A stretch of DNA of 64,000 nt from Paraburkholderia sp. Tr-20389 (GCF_017104565.1 NZ_JAAGPD010000026.1:1-64000); one strand, 5' to 3'. Shown: positions 9,370 through 18,717, counted from the stretch's first letter. Translations and numbers: made by a program. The notes: generated from the sequence alone by a model not told the origin.

Positions 9370-9576
9370 CTAACCGACCACCACGCGCACGATCAGGATC
9401 AGCACGCCGATGAAAATCGCCGCACCGATCAGCGCCGCGACGATCACGTGCAGCGGATTCAGCTGCGTGGCATCTGCTTCCAGATCGCGCCGTTTGCGCA
9501 CACCGAAAAACGACCACATCACCGCTTTCATCGACTGCCCGAAACTGCTCTTCCTGCCGCGGCCACTATCGTTCAT
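9370..9576 (-). CDS. DUF2970 small membrane protein
   Basis: A protein of 68 residues: a basic amphipathic N-terminal half (FGQSMKAVMWSFFGVRKRRD) and one C-terminal membrane helix (about 43-66). This is the DUF2970 pattern, found almost only beside cytochrome oxidase genes. Its function is unknown. The position between ctaG and ctaE suggests a role in oxidase assembly or stability; that is inference from context. Confidence 0.85.
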   Translation of the reverse strand: MNDSGRGRKSSFGQSMKAVMWSFFGVRKRRDLEADATQLNPLHVIVAALIGAAIFIGVLILIVRVVVG

Positions 9577-9615
9577 GTTCCTCGCCTTCGTTGGGCAAGC
9601 GTCGTTGGGTACGCG

Positions 9616-10230
9616 TCAGGCCGGATTCGACGCCTTCGCTGCACCGTCCGCCGTCTGTCCATCCGCGCCGCGCGTCGTGGGCGCAGGCGCGTTCAGTTCG
9701 AAGAACGTGTACGACAGCGTGATCGTCTTTACGTCTTTCGGCAGCTTCGGATCGACGACGAACACCACGGGCATCCGCTTCGACTCGTTCGCCTTCAACG
9801 TCTGCTGCGTAAAGCAAAAACACTCGATCTTCTTGAAGTATTCGGTAGCCTGCTTCGGCGCGTAGCTCGGAATGGCCTGAGCCTGGATCGTGCGCGCCTG
9901 CTGGTTGCTCACGTCGTACATCACTGTCGTCACTTCGCCGGGGTGAACGTCGATACTGTTCTGCTCCGGCTTGAAACCGAGCGGGCCGCGCGCATTCGCG
10001 TCGAACTCGATCGAAATCGTGCGGCTCATGTCGACCTGCGTGTTCTTCGCCTCGCGCGCCGTTGCGTCACGCTGCACGAGGTTGTTGATGCCCGTGACCT
10101 CGCAGATCGCGCGATACATCGGCACCAGCGCAAAACCGAAGCCGAACATCAACAACGCGACGACGACGAGCTTGAACAGCATCGGTCGGTTAAAAGAACG
10201 ATCGGCCCCGTTGGGCGGTTGCGTCGACAT
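9616..10230 (-). CDS. ctaG: cytochrome c oxidase assembly protein CtaG (COX11)
   Basis: Copper chaperone for the CuB site of subunit I, 204 residues. One membrane helix (about 16-38) is followed by a periplasmic immunoglobulin-like beta domain. The copper-binding CFCF motif is present (ECFCFTQQTL), as is the conserved Cys in the membrane-proximal part (YRAICEVTGINN). The PVVFVVDPKLP and TLSYTFFEL segments are COX11-typical. It follows the 45-residue membrane protein by 52 bp and precedes DUF2970. Confidence 0.95.
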   Translation of the reverse strand: MSTQPPNGADRSFNRPMLFKLVVVALLMFGFGFALVPMYRAICEVTGINNLVQRDATAREAKNTQVDMSRTISIEFDANARGPLGFKPEQNSIDVHPGEVTTVMYDVSNQQARTIQAQAIPSYAPKQATEYFKKIECFCFTQQTLKANESKRMPVVFVVDPKLPKDVKTITLSYTFFELNAPAPTTRGADGQTADGAAKASNPA

Positions 10231-10282
10231 CGAACTTCCTCAACAGATCACATGCACGGCGCCACGAACTCGTCACGGCAGA

Positions 10283-10420
10283 TCAGGAAGCAAACCAGAC
10301 CTGTTTGACGACGGCACCCAGAAAAAAGACGGCGACGACGGCAAGCAGAATCAGACCGAGTCGCAGATTTCCTGCGCGAATTTCTTCAGGCGTACGTCTT
10401 TTTTGTGGATTCCGGCTCAT
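10283..10420 (-). CDS. 45-residue cytochrome oxidase-associated membrane protein
   Basis: Very short gene: ATG at 10420, TGA at 10283-10285, product of 45 residues. The N-terminus is basic (MSRNPQKRRTPEEIRAGN) and a single hydrophobic helix follows (LGLILLAVVAVFFLGAVV), ending KQVWFAS. The composition and place, between ctaD and ctaG, match the small oxidase-assembly proteins seen at this spot in other Burkholderiales. A COX-subunit-IV-like or assembly role is inferred from context only. Confidence 0.72.
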   Translation of the reverse strand: MSRNPQKRRTPEEIRAGNLRLGLILLAVVAVFFLGAVVKQVWFAS

Positions 10421-10470
10421 GCTCGACTTTCTTGATGCGGTACTGCTGCACTGTGTTGGCGTCCCGCTCT

Positions 10471-10500
10471 TCCACTCCGGCGTTGCGATGCCGGAGTGGA
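10471..10500. repeat. 10-bp inverted repeat after ctaD
   Basis: A perfect 10-bp stem (10471-10480 with 10491-10500) with a 10-nt loop lies 23 bp past the ctaD stop and 50 bp before the next start. There is no T tract, so it looks more like an mRNA 3'-end stabiliser or processing hairpin that separates ctaD from ctaG expression than a terminator. Confidence 0.55.
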
Positions 10501-10522
10501 AGCATCGAAGACTGCTTGCGGC

Positions 10523-12136
10523 TTATTCGACCGTCGGCGGATTCTCGAACGTGTGGAACGGAGCCGGGCTCGGCACGGTCCACTCGAGGCCCGTTGCGCC
10601 GTCCCACGGCTTGTCGCTCGCCTTTTCGAGCTCGCCGCCGCCGCGATAAGCCGGCAACGCGACCGCGAACAGGAAGTACACCTGCGCGAGACCGAAGCCG
10701 AATGCGCCGATGGTGATGACCTGGTTCCAGTCGGCGAATTGCGCCGGGTAGTCGGCATAACGGCGCGGCATGCCTGCGAGACCGACGAAGTGCATCGGCA
10801 GGAACGCGAGGTTGAAGAAGATCAGCGACGACCAGAAGTGGATCTTGCCGCGCGTCTCGTTGTACATCCAGCCCGTCCACTTCGGCGACCAGTAGTACCA
10901 GCCCGAGAAGAGGCCGAACAGCGAACCCGCCACCAGCACGTAGTGGAAGTGCGCGACCACGAAGTAAGTGCCGTGATACTGGATGTCGAGCGGCGCCATC
11001 GCGAGCATCAGGCCCGTCAGACCACCGAACGTGAACACGAACAGGAAGCCCACTGCGAACAGCATCGGCGTTTCGAACGTGAGCGAACCGCGCCACATCG
11101 TCGCGACCCAGTTGAACACCTTCACGCCCGTCGGCACGGCGATCAGCATCGTCGCGTACATGAAGAACAGCTGGCCCGTGACGGGCATGCCCGTCGCGAA
11201 CATGTGGTGCGCCCAGACCATGAACGACAGGATCGCGATCGACGCCGTTGCGTACACCATCGAGCTATAGCCGAACAGCGGCTTGCGCGCGAACGCCGGG
11301 ATCACCTGCGACACGATCCCGAACGCCGGCAAGATCATGATGTACACCTCGGGGTGGCCGAAAAACCAGAAGATGTGCTGGTACATCACCGGGTCGCCGC
11401 CGCCTGCCGCGCTGAAGAACGACGTGCCGAAGTGACGGTCGAACAGCACCATCGTGATCGCGCCTGCCAGCACCGGCATCACGGCGATCAGGAGGTAGGC
11501 GGTGATCAGCCACGTCCACACGAACATCGGCATCTTCATCAGCGTGAGGCCGGGAGCGCGCATGTTCAGGATCGTCACGACGATGTTGATGCCGCCCATG
11601 ATCGACGACGCGCCCATGATGTGCACCGCGAAGATCGCGAAGTCCATCCCCGGGCCCATCTGCGTGGACAACGGCGCGTACAGCGTCCAGCCGGCGGCCG
11701 TCGCGCCGCCCGGCACGAAGAACGAGCCGACCAGCAGCACGGCAGCGACGGGCAGCAGCCAGAAGCTGAAGTTGTTCATCCGCGCGAAGGCCATGTCCGA
11801 TGCGCCGATCTGCAGCGGAATCATCCAGTTCGCGAAGCCGACGAAGGCCGGCATGATCGCGCCGAACACCATGATGAGGCCGTGCATGGTGGTCAGCTGA
11901 TTGAAGAACTCCGGACGCATGATCTGCAGACCCGGCTCGAACAGCTCGGCGCGGATGCCCAGCGCCATCACGCCCCCGGACAGGAACATGATGAACGAGA
12001 ACAGCAGATACAGCGTACCGATGTCCTTGTGGTTCGTCGCGTACAGCCAGCGGCGCCAGCCGTGCGGCGTCTCGTGGGCGTGGTCGCCGTGCACGTGCTC
12101 GTGCCCTGCGGCTACATCGTGTCCGATGCTAGACAT
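10523..12136 (-). CDS. ctaD: cytochrome c oxidase subunit I
   Basis: Catalytic subunit of the aa3 oxidase, 537 residues with twelve helices, holding heme a and the heme a3-CuB centre. Visible landmarks: the low-spin heme His in the TTMHGLIMVFG helix; the CuB/Tyr cross-link segment WFFGHPEVYIMILPAFG; the HH pair in VWAHHMFATG; and HFHYVLVAG with the heme a3 and heme a ligands. The N-terminal 25 residues are His-rich (HDVAAGHEHVHGDHAHETPHG), as in relatives. It starts 45 bp after ctaC. Confidence 0.97.
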   Translation of the reverse strand: MSSIGHDVAAGHEHVHGDHAHETPHGWRRWLYATNHKDIGTLYLLFSFIMFLSGGVMALGIRAELFEPGLQIMRPEFFNQLTTMHGLIMVFGAIMPAFVGFANWMIPLQIGASDMAFARMNNFSFWLLPVAAVLLVGSFFVPGGATAAGWTLYAPLSTQMGPGMDFAIFAVHIMGASSIMGGINIVVTILNMRAPGLTLMKMPMFVWTWLITAYLLIAVMPVLAGAITMVLFDRHFGTSFFSAAGGGDPVMYQHIFWFFGHPEVYIMILPAFGIVSQVIPAFARKPLFGYSSMVYATASIAILSFMVWAHHMFATGMPVTGQLFFMYATMLIAVPTGVKVFNWVATMWRGSLTFETPMLFAVGFLFVFTFGGLTGLMLAMAPLDIQYHGTYFVVAHFHYVLVAGSLFGLFSGWYYWSPKWTGWMYNETRGKIHFWSSLIFFNLAFLPMHFVGLAGMPRRYADYPAQFADWNQVITIGAFGFGLAQVYFLFAVALPAYRGGGELEKASDKPWDGATGLEWTVPSPAPFHTFENPPTVE

Positions 12137-12181
12137 GACAATCTCCTAAATCGAATCCTGCTTTTCTCTGACTGTGGCACG

Positions 12182-13831
12182 TCAGGCCGCTGGGCTGATC
12201 TCTACACGGCGTGCTTCCTTAGCGTCCGCACCGCCCGTGATCGTCTCCGGCTTCTTCAGAATAATATGGTCTTCGGCAATGCCTGCCGCCTTGAGCGCGT
12301 CGCGCACGGCTTCGGCACGCGCCTTGGCGAGCTTCGCGTTCTTGTCGGCGGAACCCGTTGCGTCGGTGAAGCCCGACAGCGTGAACTTCGCGTCAGGATG
12401 CGCCTTCGCGTACGCGGCGGCGGCGTCGATGGCCGCTTTCGCGTCGGCGGGCAGCGAGCTCTTGTTGGTCTCGAAGTAGACGCTGGCGGGCAGCGACGCC
12501 TGCGGCGCCGAAGCGCCCGCGCCGTCCGATGCACCCGAAGCTGCCGCAGGGGCCGATGCGCCCGCTTCGCCGCTTGCCGCAGCCGCGCCGCTCGCACCTT
12601 CCGCACCGCTTGCCGCGGCTGCGTCCGATGCGGCAGCCGCCGCTGCGCCCGCGAGGTGATCGCCGCCCGCCGGCATACGGCCATTGCGCGCGTCGGCGAC
12701 CTGCTTCGGCTGCAGGATGTCGCCCGTGTGGTTGCCCCACGAATTGCGTTCGAACGTGATGACGGAAGCGATCTCGACGTCATTCAGCGTCGGCGCCCAC
12801 GACGGCATCGCATTCTTGCCCTTCAGCACGATGCTCACGTGCTCGGCGAGCGGGCCGTTCGCGACCTTGCTGCCGTCGAGCGCCGGGAATGCGCCCGCAC
12901 CCTTGCCGGTCGGCTGGTGGCAGACGGCGCAGTTCGCCGAGTACACCTTGCCGCCGCGCTCCATCAGCTCAGCGAGTGTGTAGTTCTTGTTGGGGTCGTC
13001 CTGACCGGCGGCCATTTTCTTCTTCTGGTCGTCGACCCACTTCGCGTAGTCGTCATCCGACAACACGGTCACGACGACGGGCATGAACGCGTGTTCCTTG
13101 CCGCACAACTCGGTACAGAACCCGCGATAGGTGCCGACCTTCTCCGCCCTGAACCACGTGTCGCGCACGAAGCCGGGAATCGCGTCCTGCTTCACGCCGA
13201 ACGCGGGCACGTACCACGAGTGCACGACGTCATTGGCAGTGGTGATGATGCGGATCTTCTTGTTGACGGGCACGACGAGCGGGTTGTCGACCTCCTGCAG
13301 GTACGTGTCCGTGATCGGCTGACGGCCGTCGACTTCGGCGCGCGGCGTGGTCAGCGTCGAGAAGAAGTTGATGCCTTCGCCCGGACCCTTCACGTAGTCG
13401 TAGGCCCACTTCCACTGATAGCCGGTGACCTTGACGGTCAGGTCGGCGTTGGTGGTGTCCTTCATCGCGACGACCGTCTTGGTGGCGGGCAGCGCCATCA
13501 GCACGACGATGATGAACGGGACGATCGTCCAGATGATTTCGACGGTGGTGCTTTCGTGGAAATTCGCCGCCTTGTAGCCCTTCGACTTGCGGTGCGCGAA
13601 GATCGAATAGAACATCACGCCGAACACGCCGATGAAGATCACCGTGCAGAGAATCAGCATGAACGTGTGGAGGCTGTAGAGCTCTTCGGCAATCCTCGTC
13701 ACCGGCGGCTGGAGATTGATCTCGTTGACGCGGGGGCCGCCTGGACTGTCGCCGACTGCAAGGGCGGCACCGGCGAACAGCAGTCCGCTACACGCCAGCA
13801 CACCCGTGAGGGCTCGCTTGATTGTTTTCAT
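12182..13831 (-). CDS. ctaC: cytochrome c oxidase subunit II fused to cytochrome c and an OmpA-like domain
   Basis: A protein of 549 residues. In order: signal peptide (1-25), two membrane helices (about 55-79 and 98-118), and a cupredoxin CuA domain with ligands H204, C239, E241, C243, H247 and M250. A class I cytochrome c domain follows with heme motif C301-AV-C304-H305 and a likely distal Met342. Then come an Ala/Ser/Gly-rich linker (about 392-448) and a C-terminal OmpA-like peptidoglycan-binding domain (about 449-547; GFTDATGS, then a helix with AKARAEAVRDALKAAG). The start at 13831 is preceded by AAGGAAG; an ATG 24 bp earlier lacks one. The caa3-type layout means it can carry its own electron-donor heme. 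The OmpA tail may tie the enzyme to the wall. Confidence 0.95.
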   Translation of the reverse strand: MKTIKRALTGVLACSGLLFAGAALAVGDSPGGPRVNEINLQPPVTRIAEELYSLHTFMLILCTVIFIGVFGVMFYSIFAHRKSKGYKAANFHESTTVEIIWTIVPFIIVVLMALPATKTVVAMKDTTNADLTVKVTGYQWKWAYDYVKGPGEGINFFSTLTTPRAEVDGRQPITDTYLQEVDNPLVVPVNKKIRIITTANDVVHSWYVPAFGVKQDAIPGFVRDTWFRAEKVGTYRGFCTELCGKEHAFMPVVVTVLSDDDYAKWVDDQKKKMAAGQDDPNKNYTLAELMERGGKVYSANCAVCHQPTGKGAGAFPALDGSKVANGPLAEHVSIVLKGKNAMPSWAPTLNDVEIASVITFERNSWGNHTGDILQPKQVADARNGRMPAGGDHLAGAAAAAASDAAAASGAEGASGAAAASGEAGASAPAAASGASDGAGASAPQASLPASVYFETNKSSLPADAKAAIDAAAAYAKAHPDAKFTLSGFTDATGSADKNAKLAKARAEAVRDALKAAGIAEDHIILKKPETITGGADAKEARRVEISPAA

Positions 13832-13911
13832 AGCTTCCTTACCCAAAATTTCCATTCAAACCCTCGACCCCGCTGGAAGGCTGCCTCTCGTCTTCTGGAA
13901 CGGCGCGCAAT

Positions 13912-14406
13912 TCAATACGCAACTTTTTGCGCCTGGCACTGCCTGATCCACAGCCGCAGTTCGTCGGCGAATTGCGCGCGCCGATATTGCGCAAGGTGCT
14001 GCCCGACCGTGACCGACTCGCCACGCGAAACCAGCCTGATCCGGTCGCGCGGCGTCGCTCCTGGTTCGACCCGCACCCAGCGCGGATTGAATTCGAACTG
14101 CGTGAGATGCTCGGCGCTGACCTGTTCGATTACGAGCCGGTTGGGAAACAGCCGGATGCGCTCGTAATCGACAGCATGGCGTGCATAGATTGCAAATGCG
14201 ACACCGACAGCGAGCAACTCGATACCCGTGAACGGCAACACCAGCCACGCACCGTACAGGACCAGCAGGAATGCAATGAAGAGCGAGAATGCCGCGAGCG
14301 AGACATAGAAGAACACGAATTGCCGCGGCGAAACCGAACAGTTGCGCTTCATCAGCCAGTCCTTGAGGACGGGTTCCGACTCAGCCAGCAGATCGGTTGC
14401 ATTCAT
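13912..14406 (-). CDS. DUF2244 membrane protein
   Basis: A protein of 164 residues with two adjacent membrane helices (about 28-75, FVFFYVSLAAFSLFIAFLLV then LLAVGVAFAIYARH). They are followed by a cytoplasmic beta-rich domain ending in a helix with LRLWIRQCQ. This is the DUF2244 family, found at the head of oxidase operons; its function is unknown. The ATG at 14406 has GGAGG 8 nt upstream; an in-frame ATG 27 bp earlier has no site. It opens the ctaC-ctaD-ctaG-ctaE unit behind a clear promoter. Confidence 0.85.
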   Translation of the reverse strand: MNATDLLAESEPVLKDWLMKRNCSVSPRQFVFFYVSLAAFSLFIAFLLVLYGAWLVLPFTGIELLAVGVAFAIYARHAVDYERIRLFPNRLVIEQVSAEHLTQFEFNPRWVRVEPGATPRDRIRLVSRGESVTVGQHLAQYRRAQFADELRLWIRQCQAQKVAY

Positions 14407-14541
14407 CGCTGCCTCCCGCGAACCGCCAGTCACCGCATACCGCCAATGCCATTCACGCCCCGGCGCAACTACCGCTACCCGAACCGCTTACGCCTCGGAC
14501 TGCCGCTCCAATTGTGGGAACTTTGAGCGACAAACTGACGC

Positions 14542-14570
14542 ATTATAGGGCCGATCTATGGCAGCGACAA
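14542..14570 (-). promoter_or_regulatory. sigma-70 promoter of the cytochrome oxidase operon
   Basis: On the minus strand TTGTCG (14565-14570) and TATAAT (14542-14547) are separated by exactly 17 bp. This is a near-consensus promoter 136 bp ahead of the DUF2244 start. No other gene on this strand lies between, so it should drive the core oxidase unit. Confidence 0.75.
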
Positions 14571-14676
14571 GCAACGCTCTATCGGCCGCCAACCCAAGCC
14601 ACATAAGCCTCTGCGCCGTTTTGACGCAGTTTTTGAGCCGCTAATTTCGGACATAACGGATGCCCTCTTTACCGCC

Positions 14677-15636
14677 TCAACGATTGCCCTGCCGCCCTCG
14701 CCCTATGTCCTCGATCCGCACGATTCCATGCCCTTCCGGCGTCATGCGCGGCACGGCTTTCCACGCGTGCCCGTAGATCACCTCGAAGGTGAGCGGAATC
14801 GTGCCGTCGTCGCGCCGGCGCGCCTCGAGCGCAGCCAGCAGCGCCTTGTGCATGCGTCTGGATGCCACACCCGGCAGCGCCTCGCGCCGGAACGGATAGG
14901 CCCCCCAACGACGGACATCGGCGAGAAGCGACTCCGGTGACTTGTACGTGATGGTCAAGGTCTCCTGGTCCATCACGGGAATTTCGAAGCCACTTTCGAC
15001 AAGCATATCGCCCAGATCGTGCATGTCTACGAAGTCGATTACATGTTTGTGCGTATTGACGCCGTGCGCCGCTTCGATCTCTGCATACGCGCCGCGCAGT
15101 TCTTTCAGCGTGTCAGGCCCGAGCGTGCTGAACATCAGCAGGCCATTGACCTTGAGTACACGCTGCCATTCCGGGAACACAAGATCGGGCCGCGAGTGCC
15201 AGTGCAGCGCGAGATTCGACCAGATGAATTCGAATGCACCCGATGCGAACGGCAGCGCGGAGAAGTCGGCCTGAGCGAACCTCGGACCGCGCGAGCCCAG
15301 CGCCTTGCCGAGCGAGGCGGGGAGAAAACGGCGCCAACTGGTGTCGGCGGCATCGTGGCTGACGGCGCGCGCCAGCATCGCGCGGGACAGATCGGTGCCG
15401 AACACGGGCGCTTCCGGAAAGCGCTCGCGCAACGAAGGAAGGTCGTCGCCCGCGCCACACCCTGCGTCCAGCACCTGCGCCGGATTGACCTTGATGTAGT
15501 CGAGCCGCTCGCGCATGCGCTGCGCGATCTCGCGTGGCAGGAATGCGACGTCGTCGAAAGAGGCGGCGCGGCGGTCGAAAATCTTCCGGAGACGGCGCGA
15601 ATCATAGGCCGGACGGCCAGTTTCGGTGGGAGACAC
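14677..15636 (-). CDS. BioC-like SAM-dependent methyltransferase
   Basis: A class I methyltransferase of 319 residues. The SAM-binding motif is VLDAGCGAGDDL (residues 55-66), followed by an acidic strand end (FGTDLS) and motif IV-like IWSNLALHW. The N-terminus (RRLRKIFDRRAASFDDVAFLPREIAQRM) matches the BioC/malonyl-ACP O-methyltransferase family, which starts pimelate synthesis for biotin. No bio genes are adjacent, so the substrate is uncertain; a ubiquinone-assembly-type methyltransferase is an alternative. It is divergent from comF with about 90 bp between starts. Confidence 0.82.
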   Translation of the reverse strand: MSPTETGRPAYDSRRLRKIFDRRAASFDDVAFLPREIAQRMRERLDYIKVNPAQVLDAGCGAGDDLPSLRERFPEAPVFGTDLSRAMLARAVSHDAADTSWRRFLPASLGKALGSRGPRFAQADFSALPFASGAFEFIWSNLALHWHSRPDLVFPEWQRVLKVNGLLMFSTLGPDTLKELRGAYAEIEAAHGVNTHKHVIDFVDMHDLGDMLVESGFEIPVMDQETLTITYKSPESLLADVRRWGAYPFRREALPGVASRRMHKALLAALEARRRDDGTIPLTFEVIYGHAWKAVPRMTPEGHGIVRIEDIGRGRQGNR

Positions 15637-15725
15637 GGTTATTCGAGTCGTACGGACGAAGAGTGCGAAGTATACTCGCTCGATTCCGTCCCTTCAGCGT
15701 CAGCGGCCTTCGGAGGCGTGTCGGT

Positions 15726-16532
15726 ATGTCGAATTGGGCTTTTCGTTGGCTTAACGCCATCCGTTCCGGGCGACCGCTGCGCGATCGCGTTGTCGGGGTC
15801 GCGCAGCGCTCCGTGCCGGCTTTGCCGGCGCTCGCGCGCATCGTGTTGCCGAACCCGTGCGCCTTGTGCGGCAATATGTCGCATCAGACCTTGTGTAGCT
15901 TTTGCGACGAAGCGTGGTGGAACGAAGCGCGGCTGCGCTGCACGGTCTGCGCGGTGCCGTTGAGCGGCTTTCGCCGTGCAAGCCTGATGCATTACCGATG
16001 TGGCGACTGCCTGGCCACGCCGCCCGCGTTCGATGCGACTGTGGCGCTCGCCGACTATCGCGCGCCGCTGGACGCGCTGGCCGTCGGGCTCAAGTTCCGC
16101 GCGCGTCTCGCGCTTGCGAACGAGTTCGCGCGGCGGCTGGCGTGGTCCGCGCTCGATGCGCTCGACGAACGCGACCGCCCCGATGTCGTCGCGCCCGTGC
16201 CCTTGTCGGCGCGGCGGCTCGTCGAGCGCGGCTACAACCAGGCATGGGAGATCGCGCGGCCCTGCGCGAAAGCGCTTGGCGTTCGCAGCGATGCAGCGCT
16301 CGTGCGACGCGTAGTCGACACCGCGCCGCAATCGAAGCTCGATCTCGATGCACGCCGGCAGAACGTCGGCCGCGCGTTCGTCGTCGCGAAGCCGGTGCAG
16401 GGCTTGCACGTCGCCGTCGTCGACGATGTGATGACGACGGGCGCGACACTCGATGCGCTGGCCCGCACGCTGAAGGCAGCCGGTGCGCGTCGCGTGACGA
16501 ATCTCGTCGCGCTGCGCACGCCGAAAAACTAG
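15726..16532 (+). CDS. ComF family phosphoribosyltransferase-like protein
   Basis: A protein of 268 residues. The N-terminal zinc-binding part has four CxxC pairs (C45/C48, C57/C60, C72/C75, C92/C95). A type I phosphoribosyltransferase fold follows, with the PRPP loop VAVVDDVMTTGATLD and the ERGYNQA segment typical of ComF. ComF proteins are linked to DNA uptake and transformation in several bacteria; the biochemical activity is unsettled. The ATG at 15726 is chosen because upstream in-frame residues overlap the divergent methyltransferase. trmL follows 17 bp later and is probably cotranscribed. Confidence 0.9.
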   Translation: MSNWAFRWLNAIRSGRPLRDRVVGVAQRSVPALPALARIVLPNPCALCGNMSHQTLCSFCDEAWWNEARLRCTVCAVPLSGFRRASLMHYRCGDCLATPPAFDATVALADYRAPLDALAVGLKFRARLALANEFARRLAWSALDALDERDRPDVVAPVPLSARRLVERGYNQAWEIARPCAKALGVRSDAALVRRVVDTAPQSKLDLDARRQNVGRAFVVAKPVQGLHVAVVDDVMTTGATLDALARTLKAAGARRVTNLVALRTPKN

Positions 16533-16549
16533 TTCTCCACTTACCGCTT

Positions 16550-17020
16550 ATGTTCAACGTCGTTCTCGTCGAACCCGAAATTCCGCCGAACACCGGCAAC
16601 GTGATCCGCCTGTGCGCGAACACGGGCGCGCGGCTCCATCTGATCGAACCGCTCGGCTTCCCGCTCGACGACACCAAGATGCGCCGCGCCGGCCTCGACT
16701 ATCACGAGTACGCGCAAATGCACGTGCATCGCAACTGGGACGCGCTGATCGAAAGCGAAGCGCCCAACCTGGCGCGTATGTTCGCGTTCACGACGCGCGG
16801 CTCCAGTCCGTTCCATTCGCACGCATTCCTGCCCGGCGACTGGTTCGTGTTCGGCGCGGAAACGCGCGGCCTGCCCGACGCCGTGCTGGAGCGCTTTCCG
16901 AACGAACAGCGCGTGCGTCTGCCGATGCGTCCCGGCAATCGCAGCCTGAACCTGTCGAACACGGTCGCCGTGGTCGTATTCGAGGCGTGGCGTCAGGCAG
17001 GCTTCGAAGGCGGCGCCTGA
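16550..17020 (+). CDS. trmL: tRNA (cytidine(34)-2'-O)-methyltransferase TrmL
   Basis: SPOUT-class trefoil-knot methyltransferase of 156 residues that 2'-O-methylates the wobble base of tRNA-Leu. The three knot motifs are intact: [15 protein letters not shown] near the N-terminus, [10 protein letters not shown] in the middle, and [16 protein letters not shown] at the C-terminal knot. Length is normal for the family. It lies 17 bp behind comF, and its last 28 bp overlap the end of the convergent macrodomain gene. Confidence 0.93.
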   Translation: MFNVVLVEPEIPPNTGNVIRLCANTGARLHLIEPLGFPLDDTKMRRAGLDYHEYAQMHVHRNWDALIESEAPNLARMFAFTTRGSSPFHSHAFLPGDWFVFGAETRGLPDAVLERFPNEQRVRLPMRPGNRSLNLSNTVAVVVFEAWRQAGFEGGA

Positions 17021-17544
17021 ACGCGCCGCGCGAGGTCTGCCTTGTAGCGCGCATGCATGGCTTCGTCGAAGCACGCGAAGATCACGCGCTCGACGCAAGG
17101 CACGTGAGGCAGCATGTCGATCGCGGTTTGCACGGCGATACGGACCGCGTCGTCGGCAGGGAAGCGATAGACCCCGCAACTGATCGCCGGAAACGCAATG
17201 CTCTTCGCGTTGGCATCGCGCGCGAGTTCGAGCGAGCGTCGATAGCACGAAGCCAGCAGCTCCGCCTCGCCCCGCCCGCCGCCATGCCACACGGGACCGA
17301 CGGCATGAATCACATGCCGCGCCTTCAGGCGATGTCCGCCTGTGATCTTCGCGTCGCCGGTCACACAGCCGCCCAGCGTTTCGCACTCGCGCAACAGATC
17401 GGCGCCGGCCGCGCGATGAAGCGCGCCATCTACGCCACCGCCGCCCAGCAATGACGTGTTCGCCGCGTTGACGACCACGTCGACATCGAGCGTCGTGATG
17501 TCGACGACGCGCGCCTCGAGCGTGCAATGGCCAATGGTGAGCAT
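16993..17544 (-). CDS. macrodomain protein, probable O-acetyl-ADP-ribose deacetylase
   Basis: Single macrodomain of 183 residues. Motifs are [20 protein letters not shown] with the catalytic Asn and Asp, [20 protein letters not shown], and the phosphate loop [14 protein letters not shown]. This is the MacroD/YmdB type, which removes ADP-ribose adducts or hydrolyses O-acetyl-ADP-ribose. The ATG at 17544 has GGAGG 7 nt upstream; an in-frame ATG 45 bp earlier does not. The 3' end overlaps trmL by 28 bp, tail to tail. No ADP-ribosyltransferase or sirtuin gene is nearby. Confidence 0.9.
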   Translation of the reverse strand: MLTIGHCTLEARVVDITTLDVDVVVNAANTSLLGGGGVDGALHRAAGADLLRECETLGGCVTGDAKITGGHRLKARHVIHAVGPVWHGGGRGEAELLASCYRRSLELARDANAKSIAFPAISCGVYRFPADDAVRIAVQTAIDMLPHVPCVERVIFACFDEAMHARYKADLARRVQAPPSKPA

Positions 17545-17697
17545 GGGAAAACCTCCAGAATCGATGCGGCAACGATAGGAGGTGGACAACGAAAGACGAT
17601 CGCCGTTCGGCGTTAGCCCTTACCGGCTTCGTAAAAGACTTTCAAGGAATTTGCTGAGATGAGCAGCGGGCCGTGAGGCCCGCTCGTAGAACAGCCG

Positions 17698-18696
17698 TCA
17701 CTCGGCCTTCGCGTCACGACGCAGCAACGCGCTGACGGCATCGCGCGGTGCGACGCCGTTGAACAGCACGTCGCAAACGGCTTGGGTGATCGGCATTTCG
17801 ATGGCATGCGATTGCGCGATCGACAGCACGCTGCGCGCACAGCGCACACCCTCTGCGACATGCCCGAGGGCATTGAGAATATCGTCGAGCGAACGGCCGC
17901 TCGCGAGCTGCATGCCGACCGTGCGGTTGCGCGACAGGTCGCCCGTCGCGGTCAGGATCAGATCGCCTAGACCCGTGAGCCCCGTGAACGTTTCCGCCCG
18001 CCCACCGAGCGCCGCGCCGAGACGCGACATTTCCGCGAGACCGCGCGTGATCAGTGCCGCACGCGCATTCAGACCAAGGCCGAGACCGTCGGCGATACCC
18101 GTGGCGATGGCCAGCACGTTCTTCACCGCGCCGCCCACTTCCACGCCGACGACGTCGTCGCCGCTATAGATGCGCATCGCGCCGTGATGGAACGCCGCCA
18201 CCGTGCGCTCGCGGCACGCCGCGGACGCGCTCGCCACCGTCAGCGCCACGGGCAGCCCCTGCCCCACTTCGCGCGCGAAGCTCGGTCCCGACAACGGACC
18301 GTTGCTGCCGTGGCCGCTCAGCTCCTGCGCGACGACCTGATGCGGCATCAGTTGCGAATCTGCTTCGAAGCCCTTGCACAGCCACACGATATGCGCCGGC
18401 ACCTTGCCCATGTCGCGCATCGTGCGCAGCATCGCGCGCAAACCCGCGACGGGCGTCGCGACGACGCACAGCGCAGCGTCGTCGAGCGCGTGATCCAGTG
18501 CGAGTTCGAGATCCGCTTCGAAACGAAGCGTGGACGGCAACGCAACGCCCGCCAGATAGCGGGCGTTTTCGTGCGATGTGGAGAGTTCGGCGATGAGCGC
18601 GGCATCGCGCGCCCAGAGCACCGTGTCGTGCCGCGCGGCCAGATGGCCGGCGAGTGCGGTGCCCCATGCACCGGCGCCGAGAACGGCGACCTTCAT
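17698..18696 (-). CDS. gpsA: NAD(P)-dependent glycerol-3-phosphate dehydrogenase
   Basis: Cytosolic enzyme reducing dihydroxyacetone phosphate to sn-glycerol 3-phosphate for phospholipid synthesis, 332 residues. The N-terminal Rossmann motif is [18 protein letters not shown]. The active-site region has GPSFAREV, the conserved catalytic Lys in [15 protein letters not shown], and the [14 protein letters not shown] segment. The ATG at 18696 fits the conserved start; one at 18714 adds six residues and overlaps the secB stop region. It is last in the rhodanese-grxC-secB-gpsA unit, an order common in proteobacteria. Confidence 0.95.
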   Translation of the reverse strand: MKVAVLGAGAWGTALAGHLAARHDTVLWARDAALIAELSTSHENARYLAGVALPSTLRFEADLELALDHALDDAALCVVATPVAGLRAMLRTMRDMGKVPAHIVWLCKGFEADSQLMPHQVVAQELSGHGSNGPLSGPSFAREVGQGLPVALTVASASAACRERTVAAFHHGAMRIYSGDDVVGVEVGGAVKNVLAIATGIADGLGLGLNARAALITRGLAEMSRLGAALGGRAETFTGLTGLGDLILTATGDLSRNRTVGMQLASGRSLDDILNALGHVAEGVRCARSVLSIAQSHAIEMPITQAVCDVLFNGVAPRDAVSALLRRDAKAE

Positions 18697-18717
18697 ACCC
18701 GGCACCGCCTGCACGCG

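Noticed and set aside
10496-14167. 1223-codon plus-strand open frame opposite ctaD and ctaC
   Set aside because: Striking in length, but its product is His/Arg/Asp-rich low-complexity sequence mirroring the conserved oxidase genes on the other strand.
17665-17684. terminator after gpsA
   Set aside because: A good 8-bp stem, but no T tract follows on the minus strand, so I do not call it a terminator.
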